Of a DNA stretch of 64,000 nucleotides, positions 30,741-41,846 are shown one piece after another. Source of the stretch: Echria macrotheca (Eukaryota > Ascomycota > Sordariomycetes > Sordariales > Schizotheciaceae); contig MU839839.1 in the NCBI GenBank assembly GCA_030411725.1, positions 496,001 through 560,000 of the forward strand, given 5' to 3'. A model generated the notes under the pieces. It had not been told where the DNA came from and did no database searches. It saw only the letters and a program-made list of their open reading frames with translations. Position numbers and translations under genes: made by a program. Numbering within the stretch: the first letter of the stretch is position 1; each line of letters begins with the position of its first letter.

Positions 30741-32899
30741 TCAAGAAGACAATGTCGCCCGCTTCCCAAACCTCTTCACCCAACCGGCATCCCACGGATC
30801 CAACTCCACCGCCCGCCTCTGAACAGAAGAAGTATCAACGTGCGCGGCCGTGATATTCCCACAATCGGGCCTCTTCAGCTTATTCCCAAAGGTATCAACA
30901 GCCCAGATCAGCACGCCATTCGTCCACCCGAACCCCTCGACGACTTCATACTCGCCCCCGCTGCCGGCGACATTCGTCGAGTTATCGCTGTACTTTTCAA
31001 ACATGATACCCACCGCCGAGCTCCCCAGACCGGCAAGCTTGGGCGTCGCGCTCGTCTGGCCGCCCGTCGCGTACCACGTGCAAAAGGTCGAGTCGAGATA
31101 GCGCTGCGCGAGACGGAGCGAAAGGTCCTGAACGGCGACGTACGACGGGTCTGATTCCCCAAACGTGGCGGGCGTGCGGCGCAGTCCTTCCATCAGCACG
31201 TGCTGTAGGCAGGGCCACACGTTGGGCTCGTCCCACTGCTGGCCCGTCTGGAAGTTGGTCGCGGGTATGCCACCGGCTTTCTCGTCGAGCATGGCTGAGA
31301 CTCTAGCAAAGGCGCGCTGCACGGCGAGCGGGTTGTTCTTGAGCTCGTTGGGGGCGGCGCCGGTCCAGAACGGATACAGCTGGGCGACGTGGAAAAGGAC
31401 CTGGCTGTTGCTAGGCGCGTCGGCCCTCTCGGCGGCGGTAGCGTCGGCATCCAACGGGACGTAGGCGAAGTGGGACTTGCTCGTGAGGTTGTAGTCAAAG
31501 TAAGAGAAGAGCGTCTCGTTCCAGAGGAGTGCGTGCATGGCGTCGCTCCGGGACTGTGCGAGGGAGGCCCAGGCCTTGGCGCCGGTGGTGTTCCCCTGAG
31601 ACTGAAGGAACGAGCCGATCGTGACTTCGTTCTGATAAAGAATCGAGTTGAGGTCGACAGGAACAAGATCGCGGACCTTGAGGTACCGGAGCGGGAAGTA
31701 GACGTCGTTGAGCGCATCGCTGGGGCGCGAGAGGAAGCGCGTACCGTAGTCCCAGCCTGACTCGGCGCCCGTGGCCAGATTCGCATACACCTCCGCCCTC
31801 TCCGTCTCGTTAAGAGCGACCGTCTCGGGGTAGATGATGCCAGACATGGAGTAATACGACGTGTTCGTGGCGGTATTGAAATCTTCCCTATAAGATTCCG
31901 GCCGTGGCTGGTTGTTGTTGACGTGATACCTGTAGAGCAACCGTTAGCCCCTGCTTTTGGCCATATGAGTAGGCACTCACCTCTGAAGAGTATACGTCTT
32001 CCCGTCCTTCGCTGTGACGGTCACGCTACGGTTATTAATCCAGAAGTCGTGCTCCTTTATCAGGAGCGGCACGGCTCTCTCGAGGATGCTGGTGTCATTG
32101 GTGTGCTCGACGTATATGCGCACCATCTCGGTCAGCAATGGCGGCTGGGATCTGTTCAGATAATACTGTCGCGCGCCATTGGGAACAAAGCCGATGGTCT
32201 CGACGAAATCGAGAAAGTTCTCAATGATGTTCCGCGAGATCTGTGTAAACGCGCCGCCGGTCCGCAGCAGCCCCTCGATAATCCAGTACGAGTCCCAGTA
32301 GTACGGTTCGCGGAACCGTCCACCAGCAACCACAAAGGTACGGTTGACCGGGATGAAGCTGTTAGCGCACTGGGTACAGTTACCCGCGCCGGCGTAGCGT
32401 CTGGTAAGGTCGGGCCAGATCTTGATGACGGCATCGGTGAACTCGCGGACTACGGCGTCGTCGATGTTCTCCAAAAAGGTCGCGTTCGTCTGCAGCTCTT
32501 CGGGCGGCACCTCCTCGAGCTCGCCTCCGGCCGGCGCAAAATTCTCGGTCAGGAAAGCATTGAGCTCCGAGTTGTTGCTCAGGGGTTGTTTAAGCTTCCC
32601 GAATGCAGCAATGACCTCGTCAATGGGCTTGGTCGTCGGCCTAGACGCTCGTGTAAGTCACAATGTCTCACCCGGCTCTGCCGTCACCCGCTGGGGGCGC
32701 ATTGTCCCACATACATGTCGACGAATGTCTTGGAGTCGGAGAAGGGTCTGGCCAGCTCGATCGCCTTGAGGATCTCGCCCTGGCAGTACAATGGGGAGTC
32801 ACAGGGAGCCGTCACCGAGCCATTGATGTAGAGCGCCGTCGCGCCTGAGGCCAGCGCAGCCAGCGCAGTCGTCGCCGCCACAAGGCGACGTGATGCCAT
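30741..32899 (-). CDS. secreted alpha,alpha-trehalase, GH37
   Basis: Exons 32715-32899, 31981-32640 and 30741-31929 give 677 residues. Residues 1-22 form a signal peptide ending A-T-A-L, so the enzyme is exported, and many N-x-S/T sequons fit. GH37 hydrolyses trehalose to two glucoses. Signature 1 appears as G-G-R-F-R-E-P-Y-Y-W-D-S-Y-W (A in place of P at the preceding position). Signature 2 is Q-W-D-E-P-N-V-W-P with Cys where Pro is usual. The C-terminal Gly-rich G-S-G-G-E-Y and E-G-F-G-W-T-N-G-V follow. Catalytic Asp is expected in the S-G-W-D-Y-G-T-R-F block and Glu in the E-G-F-G-W region. Introns are 74 and 51 nt with GTATGT and GTGAGT donors. The signal peptide and the lack of the N-terminal regulatory region of cytosolic Nth1 make this an extracellular or wall enzyme. 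It is distinct from GH65 acid trehalase. Confidence 0.95.
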
Positions 32900-33777
32900 G
32901 GTTGTTATTTCGCCGATCAGCGCTCAGGAACCGGGAGCGATCTGGCTGGGAGTCCAGGGACGGGGGAAGGAATTAGGAATGCTGGATAGCAAAAACTCGC
33001 GATATTCCATGGAACGACCCGGGGAGGACGGGAGGGGGCGCAATCGGATCTAATAAACCCATGGCACCGTCCCCGGAGTCGAGCAAAAAGAAAAACAGGC
33101 TGGACCCGGCTGAGGGTATCCCGTGTCCTCACATATTAGGCAGGAGGGGGTGGAGAAGGTTGGAAAAGCTGGCTCGCCGGGAAGCGGTTGTTCCCAAAGA
33201 GCTGCAGCGTGCAGCCCCGGTCGCAGCCATTACCACTTCCCTTCCACTCCTTCCGGGGATCGTCACTGGCCGAGCTGGTTCCCCGGATTTCCAGGTTGTG
33301 CCTTGCTGGCTGTCCCACTCTTGTCCCCGGACCTTGGAGCGTCGAGGAATGATCAGCCGGTCTCCTTGTCCGTTCTCAGTAATGCTCACAAACTTTTGCC
33401 ATGGCCAGGTCCCGAGTCAGCAACTCGCCGAATTGGCCCGAGGCTGCCTCGTCGAGGGCGTGCACACCGGACGCACCCAAGGACCTCTTTGTCCTACCTT
33501 ACTGCCTTCCTTCTGATGTGCGCAGCCGCATTGAGACGGTCCGACAGACGGCAGGCCGAGTCGTGGCCGGCGGTTGAAGAAAAAGACAACCGAATTGTTT
33601 TTTGGACTTTCGACGAAGCTTCCCCGCATTCTGCGCCATTGCCCCGGCGTAGAGCCGTTCGCGGCATCCCTCAGCGCCCTGTGATTCGCTGCGGGCCTGT
33701 GACGTCAGGCGGCCGTTAGCGGCTTCGCGGGAAGCCAGGGGTGGCAGTGCGGGGCAGACATCTCGGCGGGGCAGTCC

Positions 33778-33811
33778 ATGACACCTGCCCAGCAATGACA
33801 CCTGCCCAGCA
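33778..33811. repeat. 17-bp tandem duplication
   Basis: Two identical head-to-tail copies of ATGACACCTGCCCAGCA. Confidence 0.95.
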
Positions 33812-34090
33812 GTCCTCCACAGTCGGTCTGCAATGTCAAAGGCGTGACTACTCGATTATTCTCGCTTGGCCTTCTTGGAGGGTGGCTGGTTCCTCCGTCC
33901 GAAGTCTTGACGTGCATCGACGGCCTTGCCGAACCCGATTGCCTCGTCATGACCCCAATTGCCCGACGGCAATAACTACTCGACGTCCAAGCCTTCTCGC
34001 CTTGTCGGCCCTTCTCCACCGAGAACCGATCCAGCTCCGGCACAATAGTACTCCGACCCCAGTGACAGCTTATCCAAATCGTATACCGCC

Positions 34091-34117
34091 GACTCGACTC
34101 GACTCGACTCGACTCGA
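34091..34117. repeat. GACTC pentanucleotide tandem repeat
   Basis: Five to six GACTC units, followed by two copies of CGACGATACT, all in the 3' flank of threonine aldolase. Confidence 0.95.
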
Positions 34118-34324
34118 CGATACTCGACGATACTCCAGATCCTCAGAGCCCGTTGAGACGTCCGGTCTTGAACTTCCAACCTCGGGCCTCTGTCGGAGCG
34201 AAGCGTCGACGAGGCGGTGCTGCTGCATTTTCCATCGTAAGACAGACAGAAATATGCCTCGTTCGGCGCAACTCTGCAGTTCGATGAAACGTCCGACTAT
34301 GCTCTACGTCTATTGATATTGACC

Positions 34325-35605
34325 TTACTGGCTCTGATACATGGATCGTTCACCGTTAGTCCCTTCGAAGCCGGCGCTATTCTTCGACTTCTCGTCCATG
34401 ATCGCCCGGAAGATACGTTCCAGCTTCGGAACAACAGCCTCGCGGTTCTGGTAAATTTGGTAATGGATAACCAACCGGTTGTAATAGAGCTTCAACCCCT
34501 CCTCGGTTCCGAGCTCGTGGATTCGGTCCGGAGAGCATTTGGCGTCGTCGAGGTCGAGCCAGACCATGTTAGTATGTACGGGGTGAGCGAGCTTCCCGCC
34601 CAGGTCAGTCCACATTTGGGCAATCTGCTTCGCGAGACTATGTGTCTTGTGTAGCAAGCCTCCCTCGCCGTTGGGTCCTTTGCCGAATGTCTCGTCGACG
34701 GCCACTCGGGCTGCGGCAGTGACCACGCCGGACTGTCTTAGGCCTCCCCCAATGGATTTGCGTACCCAGCGAGCATGTTTGATCACGATCTTGTCACCCA
34801 CCAAGACGCTGCCAATAGGCGCCCCAAGTCCTTTAGAGAAGCAGAGGCTCACGGTGTCGAAGCAGGCAGCAAAGTCAGTGAGGCTCCCAGCGCCTGAAGC
34901 CACCGCTTCCCACAGTCGGGCTCCATCGCAGTGGAGCTTCAGCCCATTCTCGCGAGCGAACTTTGAGATGCGTCGAACTTCGTATAGCGGCATGATCATC
35001 CCATTGAGGGTGTTCTCCAGGCTGATAACACGAGTAGGACAGGTGTGAACGTCATCATCCAGATAAACGTTCGCCTTGATATCCTCAAGGGTGAGATAGA
35101 TGCCGTTGCTAGGCACTACGGCCTTAACGCTGGCGCCCGTCAGGGAAGAAACGCTACACCAGGAGTAAGCAGAGATTGTGGAAGCAGCGACAGTGACAAT
35201 CCTCACCCTCCAGCTTCGTACTTGACGATGTGAGAACGATAGTCACAGACGACACCGTGTGGTGGCTGGGTCAACAGGGACCTCAGCGCCAGCTGGTTCC
35301 CCATGGTCCCAGATAAGACAAAAAGGCCAGCCTCTTTGCCAGCCAAGGCGGCGCAGTGAGCCTCGAGGTCGAGGGTGGTGGGATCTTCCTGGAAGACGTC
35401 GTCCAGTAGCGAGCAGGACTGGATGGCGGCAAGCATTGATGCCGTGGGCGTCGTCATGGTGTCACCTCATAGACCGTTAGTCTTGTAGAACGGCATATGA
35501 GACGGGCAAATTGTCGAACTCACTCCTGAGGTCGATACCACCAGCCCCGGCACTGCCAATCCAAGCACCGCCGGGCTTGCCATTTTGGGCAGCAGATGAA
35601 TCCAT
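34325..35605 (-). CDS. GLY1: low-specificity L-threonine aldolase
   Basis: Exons 35524-35605, 35207-35465 and 34325-35153 give 389 residues from the ATG at 35605. The introns are 58 and 53 nt, both with GTGAG donors. The PLP enzyme cleaves L-threonine (and allo-threonine) to glycine and acetaldehyde. The fold-type I features are in order: D-L-R-S-D-T-M-T-x-P-T near residue 26, L-L-D-D-V-F-Q-E-D-P-T-T, L-F-V-L-S-G-T-M-G-N-Q-L, the H-I-V-K-Y-E-A-G-G block, L-H-C-D-G-A-R-L-W, and the PLP-binding lysine in L-C-F-S-K-G-L-G-A-P-I-G-S. The frame extends upstream to another ATG at 35851, adding 82 Ser/Arg-rich residues that look like a mitochondrial targeting region. Which ATG is used is open. Confidence 0.94.
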
Positions 35606-36823
35606 TGTGGTCGAGGATGACGCGAACAGACGCGTCTTGGACCGTGATATCCTAAAAGCTTGTGCGCTTGGCCGGCTCCCGTTTTCCCGGCTTGAGACCA
35701 AAGATATTGGCGTTGATTTGGAGCACAGATATCTTTGCGGCGGGGTTGATGTTGAGTCAACGGCAGGAGCGGCCCGTCGACAACTTCCCGATCGGGGCCT
35801 AGCACCTGGGAACAGGCCCCCGAGAACGGAGATGGCTTCTTTGCGTCTCATTGCGCAAGAGTGCAGAAGTAGTGTAAACTGCAGCCGGTTACGGGCAGCA
35901 AGACGAAGAAAGACGGCTGTCAGATTGCCAAAAGTGGTTTGTCCTCAGCTGTAACCAACTAAAACCATGCCTAGCAAACGGGAACTGCTGACCCACTACA
36001 CCTCCCATTTCGTGATGGAACAATTCTCCGCTTCGATTTTTTGGCGTCCCACTCATATCGCAGTGAACGAGCGACTTTTGATTACTGATCCTCTTTCGAT
36101 CCCAGCTTCCAGATTGTTGTTTTGATTCTATCGGTAGACCTACACGTGGTGGCGCATGCTGGTCTCATCCTCCGCTACGCCATTCCATGGCCGAATCGAA
36201 CCTTTTCCAGCATGCAAATGCCGAAGGCATGTCCCAACGAACAAATGCACGCGCATTCAACCCAAGAGATGCCTCTGGCGCCCACGTGTCGTCTGGAAGA
36301 TAAATCAACTGCTGTTCCTCTCTCGCAATGGAACCTTCGATGTTGGCGCGCTGACCTCGGATCGATGTGCGCGATCTTGCATCCTTGCTGCATGGGCTCG
36401 AATCGAATCCCGAAGGTTTTCGGCAGTAGGACGCCGGGCCGGCGGCCTTCTCGAATCGCCAGCACTACCGACATCGCAGCCCCAATGGATCTAGACCACT
36501 CTGTCTCAGAAATTTTCGGGCTTTTCTTCTCTTGCGTCCTGATCTCTTCGGGCTATGTTGCTCATTACTATCTGGCTGCTGGCCTTTTCCTTTCTGTCTG
36601 TCAAGGATATATACACGATAGACGTCTGGAAGACGGCTCTGATTTGGTATCCTAATCCCACTTCAATGATCCTTTACAGGACCGAAGGAAAAATGCATTC
36701 TGCTATCACCGCACGAGAGATTGGTACTGGTTAGTCCCGTCATATCCTTAATGCTGCCTGCGATTAACTCTGCCTCAGATGCTAGCGATGTTCGTTTCGG
36801 AGAATATCGAGTCGAGCCGTTTA
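35606..36823. other. threonine aldolase upstream region
   Basis: The first 246 bp (35606-35851) may be an in-frame N-terminal extension of the aldolase. The rest is its promoter and the 3' flank of the Zn2Cys6 gene. An open frame of 177 codons at 36122-36655 (plus) has no recognisable motif and was not called. Confidence 0.5.
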
Positions 36824-39530
36824 TCAAGTTGGCGCGTGAGGATTGCCCCAGAGCCCGGGATGGCCGAGGTCGAGACCATGCCAGTCCCAGTACTCTAGAA
36901 CTGTTGGCACTGTGGAATCGAACCCACCAAGATTGGCATCTTGAAAGTACCCAATCTCGTTGGGGACTTCTCCGGCTGGCTGCCACGCTCTCTCAGCCAC
37001 CGGCAAAACATCAAAGGATGTCGCCTGGAAATCGTCGTATGGATAGTTACTCAGCTGCCCAGGGTTGCTCGGCACCTCGAGTTCGCCTCGGATCATAGCG
37101 ACCTGTGGCGGCAGGTTGGATCCCCAGTATCCGTTAGGAGGCGCCGGCATCATCCCAGACTCCATCGCCTCCAAGTTCTGGCCTAATGGCTGGAGGCCTC
37201 CTGCATCGCCTGGCAAGGCTGGGGCTGGCGGAGAAACTTCAGCCTCATAGGACGTACTACTGGATACACCAGTACCATCCGGTGATCCATTGCTGGACTG
37301 GCCGTCCTCGAAATTGTCATCGCCGTGGCCGTCTCCTGACATCCTCTGAGTCGCTGTGGTATTTCCGTCGCTCTCAGACAACAGGTCGCTGTCGGCCGTG
37401 TCTTCATTTGTCTGTGGTGGGGGCGGACAATTTGGAGCTCGACTCGTCCTGCTTGCGGCAGCAGCGTTGCCGGTATTCGGAGTCGCAACACCATGCTTCG
37501 ACCGCTTCGAGACTCCGATCAGTGCCTTCTCCCTGGAGCTAAGCGGCAGGTTGTTTAGCAGACCACTGAGAATCCGACATAGATCGGCCGTTGTCTTCGA
37601 CTTTGAGCGCAACCCCTGAAGCATACTCAGCCCTTTCTTGATGGCTTTCAGGACGGTCTCCCGATACGGCAAGTTCCGGGCCTCGTCGTGTACAAATGCA
37701 GAGCACAGAACCGTCGTGGTGTCGAAAATGCAAAACACTGCATAGTGAAACTTGGCACCCGTCGAGGCTACGGTTTCGAAGAAGTTCCACGATATATCCA
37801 TGAGACCCAAGGCCGCCTCGACACCAGCGGCTCTGAGTTGGCCGTCAAGCTCTGACATGGGATTTGCCGAATTGCGAGTCACGTAGGGCTTGAGTGAACC
37901 AAACAGCGACATGTAACCAATCAGTTGAAGGTATCGACGCTGGAAAACGACCCAGTCGTGGTCCTTGTCCCAGCGAGTATCGGGCTGCTTGATATCGTAC
38001 TCGCTCGGAAGAGATTCGAACCACCGGTTGATCACGTCTCGCAATCCAGGCGCCAGCCTTGCCGCATGCTCTTCCTGCGGTATCCGCGAAATCTCGTTAG
38101 ACATGTTGAGACAAAGTTGGCAGTGAAGTTTCATGTGACGGAACGGCGAGGGTTGGTACGGCTGCTCCAGGTCAATCTCGAGCGCCAAGGTCGGCATCTC
38201 GAAATTGCAATCAGACCGATTTATAATCATTGGTCGCGAGAGCATCGAGCTCAAGGCGCTGGGCGGATGTCAACACACTTCCCCAGTCATGTGGTTGATC
38301 ACTCACAAATCCCACAGGTACAGAACACACCAAACACGCCTCCTCATCTCACGGTCGAACTCGGAAAGGCCATCCGATGAAGGATCTTGGTGGAGGCCTG
38401 CTTGGCGTCAGTCACAAATCGACGAGAGGGCCAGTTGGCCTACCAATTTCAAACCCGGCGCGCACCGCGGCGCTCACGGCATACCACGCCTCGGTCCATT
38501 TCTCGGCAGACTTGTACCAAAAAGCCGTGAGGAAAAGCTGTTGGACGTGAGGCAAACCGCCTTTGCCATGCGGTATGCTAGCGCTCAACGTCTCAGCCGC
38601 GTTGTGCATCCGATTGGCAAATGTCAATTCATCTTCTTGCAGCTCGGATTCCAACCTCTTCTTCACACCACCGTCCGCAAGAAAGAGCGCAGAGCATGCG
38701 CAGACACGAAGGATCAAACTGGTGATCTCGGGCGTTCGACTGCCCTCCGGACCGGCCCACCACCCATCGTATTGCGTTCGAAACTCCGGGGGGTAGAGGG
38801 AATAGTAGTGATAGTTGGCGCCGTTTAACCAATTATCTACCAGACAATCTGGAGGAGTCGACCATGAGCACGATGTACCTCTCCTAAGATAAAAGGGGGT
38901 TACCTGTATGCCGTTTTGTAGGTACCTCTTTCAGCGCAGCCTTGAGCTCGTCTGATATCCCTTTCTTCTCGGTGTCGTCGGCCGAGTCGATGTCCGCCTG
39001 CGTGGCCAAGCATCAGTCACGCTAACCTGTGGAATAGTGCGAGCTCTCGGTTTACCGTCGGCCCACTGCCACGGCCCAAGACCAGGTGGTGGGTATGTGG
39101 CATATACCCCAGAGCGATCAAGGCGTCACTGGCATTGAACGCGGAGTTGTCGGCATCGGCATCTTCCGCCAAGCCCGAAGCGTCCTCGCCGTCGGATTGA
39201 TCCAGGGTTCTCTTCCGGGATCCACTACGGCACGGCCGTAGTCAGCATCGGCATCGACGTTGTCGGGAATTGCAGGAGATCAGTACCTTGCCGGCGCATC
39301 ATTCACGCTTGAGCCGCTGTGGTTGGTCTTGCTGGACGTCGGACCCCTCGACACGGATTGACAGAGATGCGCAACCCCTCTCTTCGAACAGTGGTTGCAA
39401 GGAAACTGGCGATTGCACTGGCACCGAGTCAGATGCACGGATGACACCGATGTCGGCAAGATTATCGGGCCCTCACCTTTTGCTTTCGTCTTTGGCACTC
39501 GGCACAGGCCGAATTCTTCTTCCCGTCCAT
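36824..39530 (-). CDS. Zn2Cys6 transcription factor with fungal-specific TF domain
   Basis: Seven exons: 39477-39530, 39287-39417, 39056-39224, 38904-38997, 38444-38848, 38307-38397, 36824-38258, giving 792 residues. All six introns are 46-62 nt and every phase closes. Residues 9-37 are the zinc cluster: C9-A-E-C12, C19, C25, C28, C37, interrupted by the first intron exactly between K18 and C19. Residues about 40-120 are a variable linker. From about 150, L-V-D-N-W-L-N-G-A-N-Y-H-Y-Y-S-L-Y-P-P begins the fungal-specific TF domain, followed by L-I-L-R-V-C-A-C-S-A, L-T-A-F-W-Y-K-S, G-F-E-I-G-L-H-Q-D and E-M-R-R-R-V-W-C-V-L-Y-L-W-D. The last 200 residues are Ser/Pro/Gly-rich with an acidic, Trp-containing C-terminus that could be an activation domain. 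The target is unknown. The gene lies just downstream of a GH5 mannanase-like gene on the same strand, so a role in mannan or cellulose regulation is possible but unproven. Confidence 0.92.
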
Positions 39531-40136
39531 GACTTTGCTTCGATAAGGCTGGGGTTGAGACACAAGGTGTTAGGCGGTCAGTGGGGAATGATATTGAGTG
39601 GAAACAAACATGCTGAGGATTCACGGAAGTTTTACTTAGTAAGGAACCCCCGACATGTCATTCGCCGCCCCCAACTGCAAGAGGCTTGCTGGTGGAGGAC
39701 TGGCCGTCAGCAACGGTTGAGAGCAAACAACGAGCCAATCAATGCAGGCGATGCGGTGTCACGGTGCAAACATCTCTTTTCGAACACATCCCAGGCTTCA
39801 ACATGGCAAGGGAGGCGTTGAAGCAACACAGTGGACCCCGGATCACTCGCCGAACTCTTCCAATCACCGGCTTCCGCCAATTTTAGGGGTTTTGGGCGTT
39901 TTCCCCGACCGGTTGGTCTACCTATACCGAACCAGGCTTCCTACAAGACGACGAGCCGTCGCGATCTCGAGTTCCGGCCACTGCGTTGGCGATCGAGGCT
40001 CATATCGAGTCTTCAGCAAATGAGGGTGCGGCATCTCCCGCCAACCTCAGCCATACCATTACCTAACCCTCCTCAGTACATAACGGGTCTGCGTTAGTGA
40101 TGCGGCCCGGCGAGGGATCGTCCTCTTCCGCCATCT
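39531..40136. promoter_or_regulatory. upstream region of the Zn2Cys6 gene
   Basis: 606 bp between the GH5 stop and the TF start, both on the minus strand. It carries the TF promoter and leader and the GH5 3' end. No in-frame ATG lies upstream of 39530 before a stop. Confidence 0.5.
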
Positions 40137-41846
40137 TCAAGTTTCGGGCGGAGGCGCCAGGGCTGCGACGCAGGGAACCGATGGCAACTCGGCGTCGGCA
40201 CCGATGGAAAGCCCTTTGCTCATTTGGAGGAAGTGTTGCCTCACCACTTTGATCTGTGTCGCCTGGGCTGGATTTCCGTACTCTGCGCCAAGCTGTTAGC
40301 TAACGCGCTTTCCTAGGGGAGCTGCCGGATGTGAAGCCATTTCGCAAAGCGCAACTGGCGGACTCCGCAACAAGCAGATACTTACGCATCGTCAGGCCGT
40401 CGTCGTGGTCTACAAATTTCTAATCGCGTCATTAGCAGCTCGTTCGTTCCTCAACAAAACCGACGGCACACGGTGCGCCAGGCAAGGTGGGCTTGGCGCC
40501 ACCGGCATCATCTCACCGGTCGAACAGTCTTCCGACTTACATCACAATCCGGCACATCGTGGCCGAACAGCGACCAGAAGGCGTCGCCACTGATCACGCT
40601 GCTTTTTTCGATCTCTCTGAACCATGATACAAGGTTGTTATCGCCGGCTGTCGTCGCCGCGTTCCAAGCATATTCGCCGGCGAAGTACGTCTTATTGGCC
40701 GAGCCAACTATCATGAAATCAGATCAGTATTTGCGGACGGCTTCCGAATGGTGGCGGCATCGGAAAGGCAAGGCAGCCTCCAACATCCTTGAGGCAGGTC
40801 CCGAGATTGCCTGCGGCTAACGAGATCGATCTCGCCTCCTGATTGTCGGGACCACTTGACAATTGTTTTCGTCCACTTGTATCACCGTGCATGTTTCATA
40901 CAACTGCACGCGCAGGCGGTGACTTCACCGGACAGTTTTTGCAGGGAGTGGTGTTCTTACCTAGAGCAACATCCTCCTTTAGCACGTTGATGCTGATTGG
41001 GTAATAGTGATTCGAATAAATGTCGACCTCGTCGATGGCCAGGTGCGACTTGTTGACTCCGTACGTGCCGTCGACAAGAAGCTTTTGCGGCGCAAGCTGC
41101 TTCACGAACTGGCCGATCTCGCGGATCCATTCCACGGGCACGTCTTTGTCCTTCCACTGCGGCCCGCAGAGCTCGTTACCGGTCTCGTATGCAAAAATGG
41201 TAGGGTCCTCGGCGTACGTCAGGTTCGTGAGCGGGTTTCGATGCGTCAGGAGAATGCGAATGTACTCCTTGAAGATGTCGACGATCGCTGGGTTGGTGTA
41301 GAAGTTCTGCACCGCCGGGTTCTTCTCGTCCCGGGCCCGGGTGAGGTTAAAGCCGCCCCAGCGGAGGAAGTCGTATTTGCCGCCGTGGTAGTAGTCGAAG
41401 TTGTCGGTCAACGGCACCATCAGTCGCAGTCCGTACTGCCGCGCCTGCCATACCGCCCAGTCAACGGCGTCAAAGGCCCGCGGGTTGACGTGGCCGGCGG
41501 TTGGCATCACGCTGAGCGGGTTGCCGGTGCTGACACCGAGCGTGTGGCTGCGGATCATGGTTCCGCCCATGGCCTTGACTACGGCCATGATCTCGGTCAC
41601 GCGTCCGCGATCTGGGTAGCTTGCTTTGGTCGGGGCATAGTACGGCTCGCCGGGGGGTGGGATGACGTTCTCGTCTAAGCCGAGCCAGTATACGTTGGCG
41701 CCGACTGCCTTCCACGGTTTGTCGTTGAGGAGGAGGGTTGAGCCGTGTCTTGTTACGGGGAGGTCGCGGACGTCGACATCCGGGGTGATGGCGGCTGCTG
41801 CGCCGAGGATGGAGATTGCGAGGAGCTTGGGTAGGCCGGGCTTCAT
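40137..41846 (-). CDS. secreted GH5 glycosidase, mannanase-like
   Basis: Exons 40961-41846, 40541-40707, 40386-40419 and 40137-40282 give 410 residues. A signal peptide covers about residues 1-20 (L-L-A-I-S-I-L-G-A-A-A-A-I). GH5 landmarks: V-G-A-N-V-Y-W-L-G near residue 50, M-I-R-S-H-T-L-G, the acid/base Glu in E-T-G-N-E-L-C-G-P-Q-W, Y-S-N-H-Y-Y-P-I, and the nucleophile Glu in Y-F-A-G-E-Y-A-W-N on exon 2. Then F-W-S-L-F-G-H follows, with V-D-H-D-D-G-L-T-M on the tiny 34-nt exon 3. This is the pattern of fungal beta-1,4-mannanases and their relatives; the exact subfamily and substrate cannot be fixed by eye. Introns are 253, 121 and 103 nt, clearly longer than others here. The upstream ATG-less frame (to 41933) starts at GTG, so the start is 41846. 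It is followed by a Zn2Cys6 gene. Confidence 0.88.

Larger units (their letters stand above)
32900..34324. other. trehalase upstream region
   Basis: Promoter side of the trehalase and 3' flank of the threonine aldolase gene. It contains a 17-bp tandem duplication (33778-33811) and a GACTC pentanucleotide run (34091-34117). No gene recognised; open frames here lack motifs. Confidence 0.55.

Noticed and set aside
36122..36655. 177-codon plus-strand frame in the aldolase upstream region
   Set aside because: No motif or splice evidence; isolated hydrophobic stretch only.
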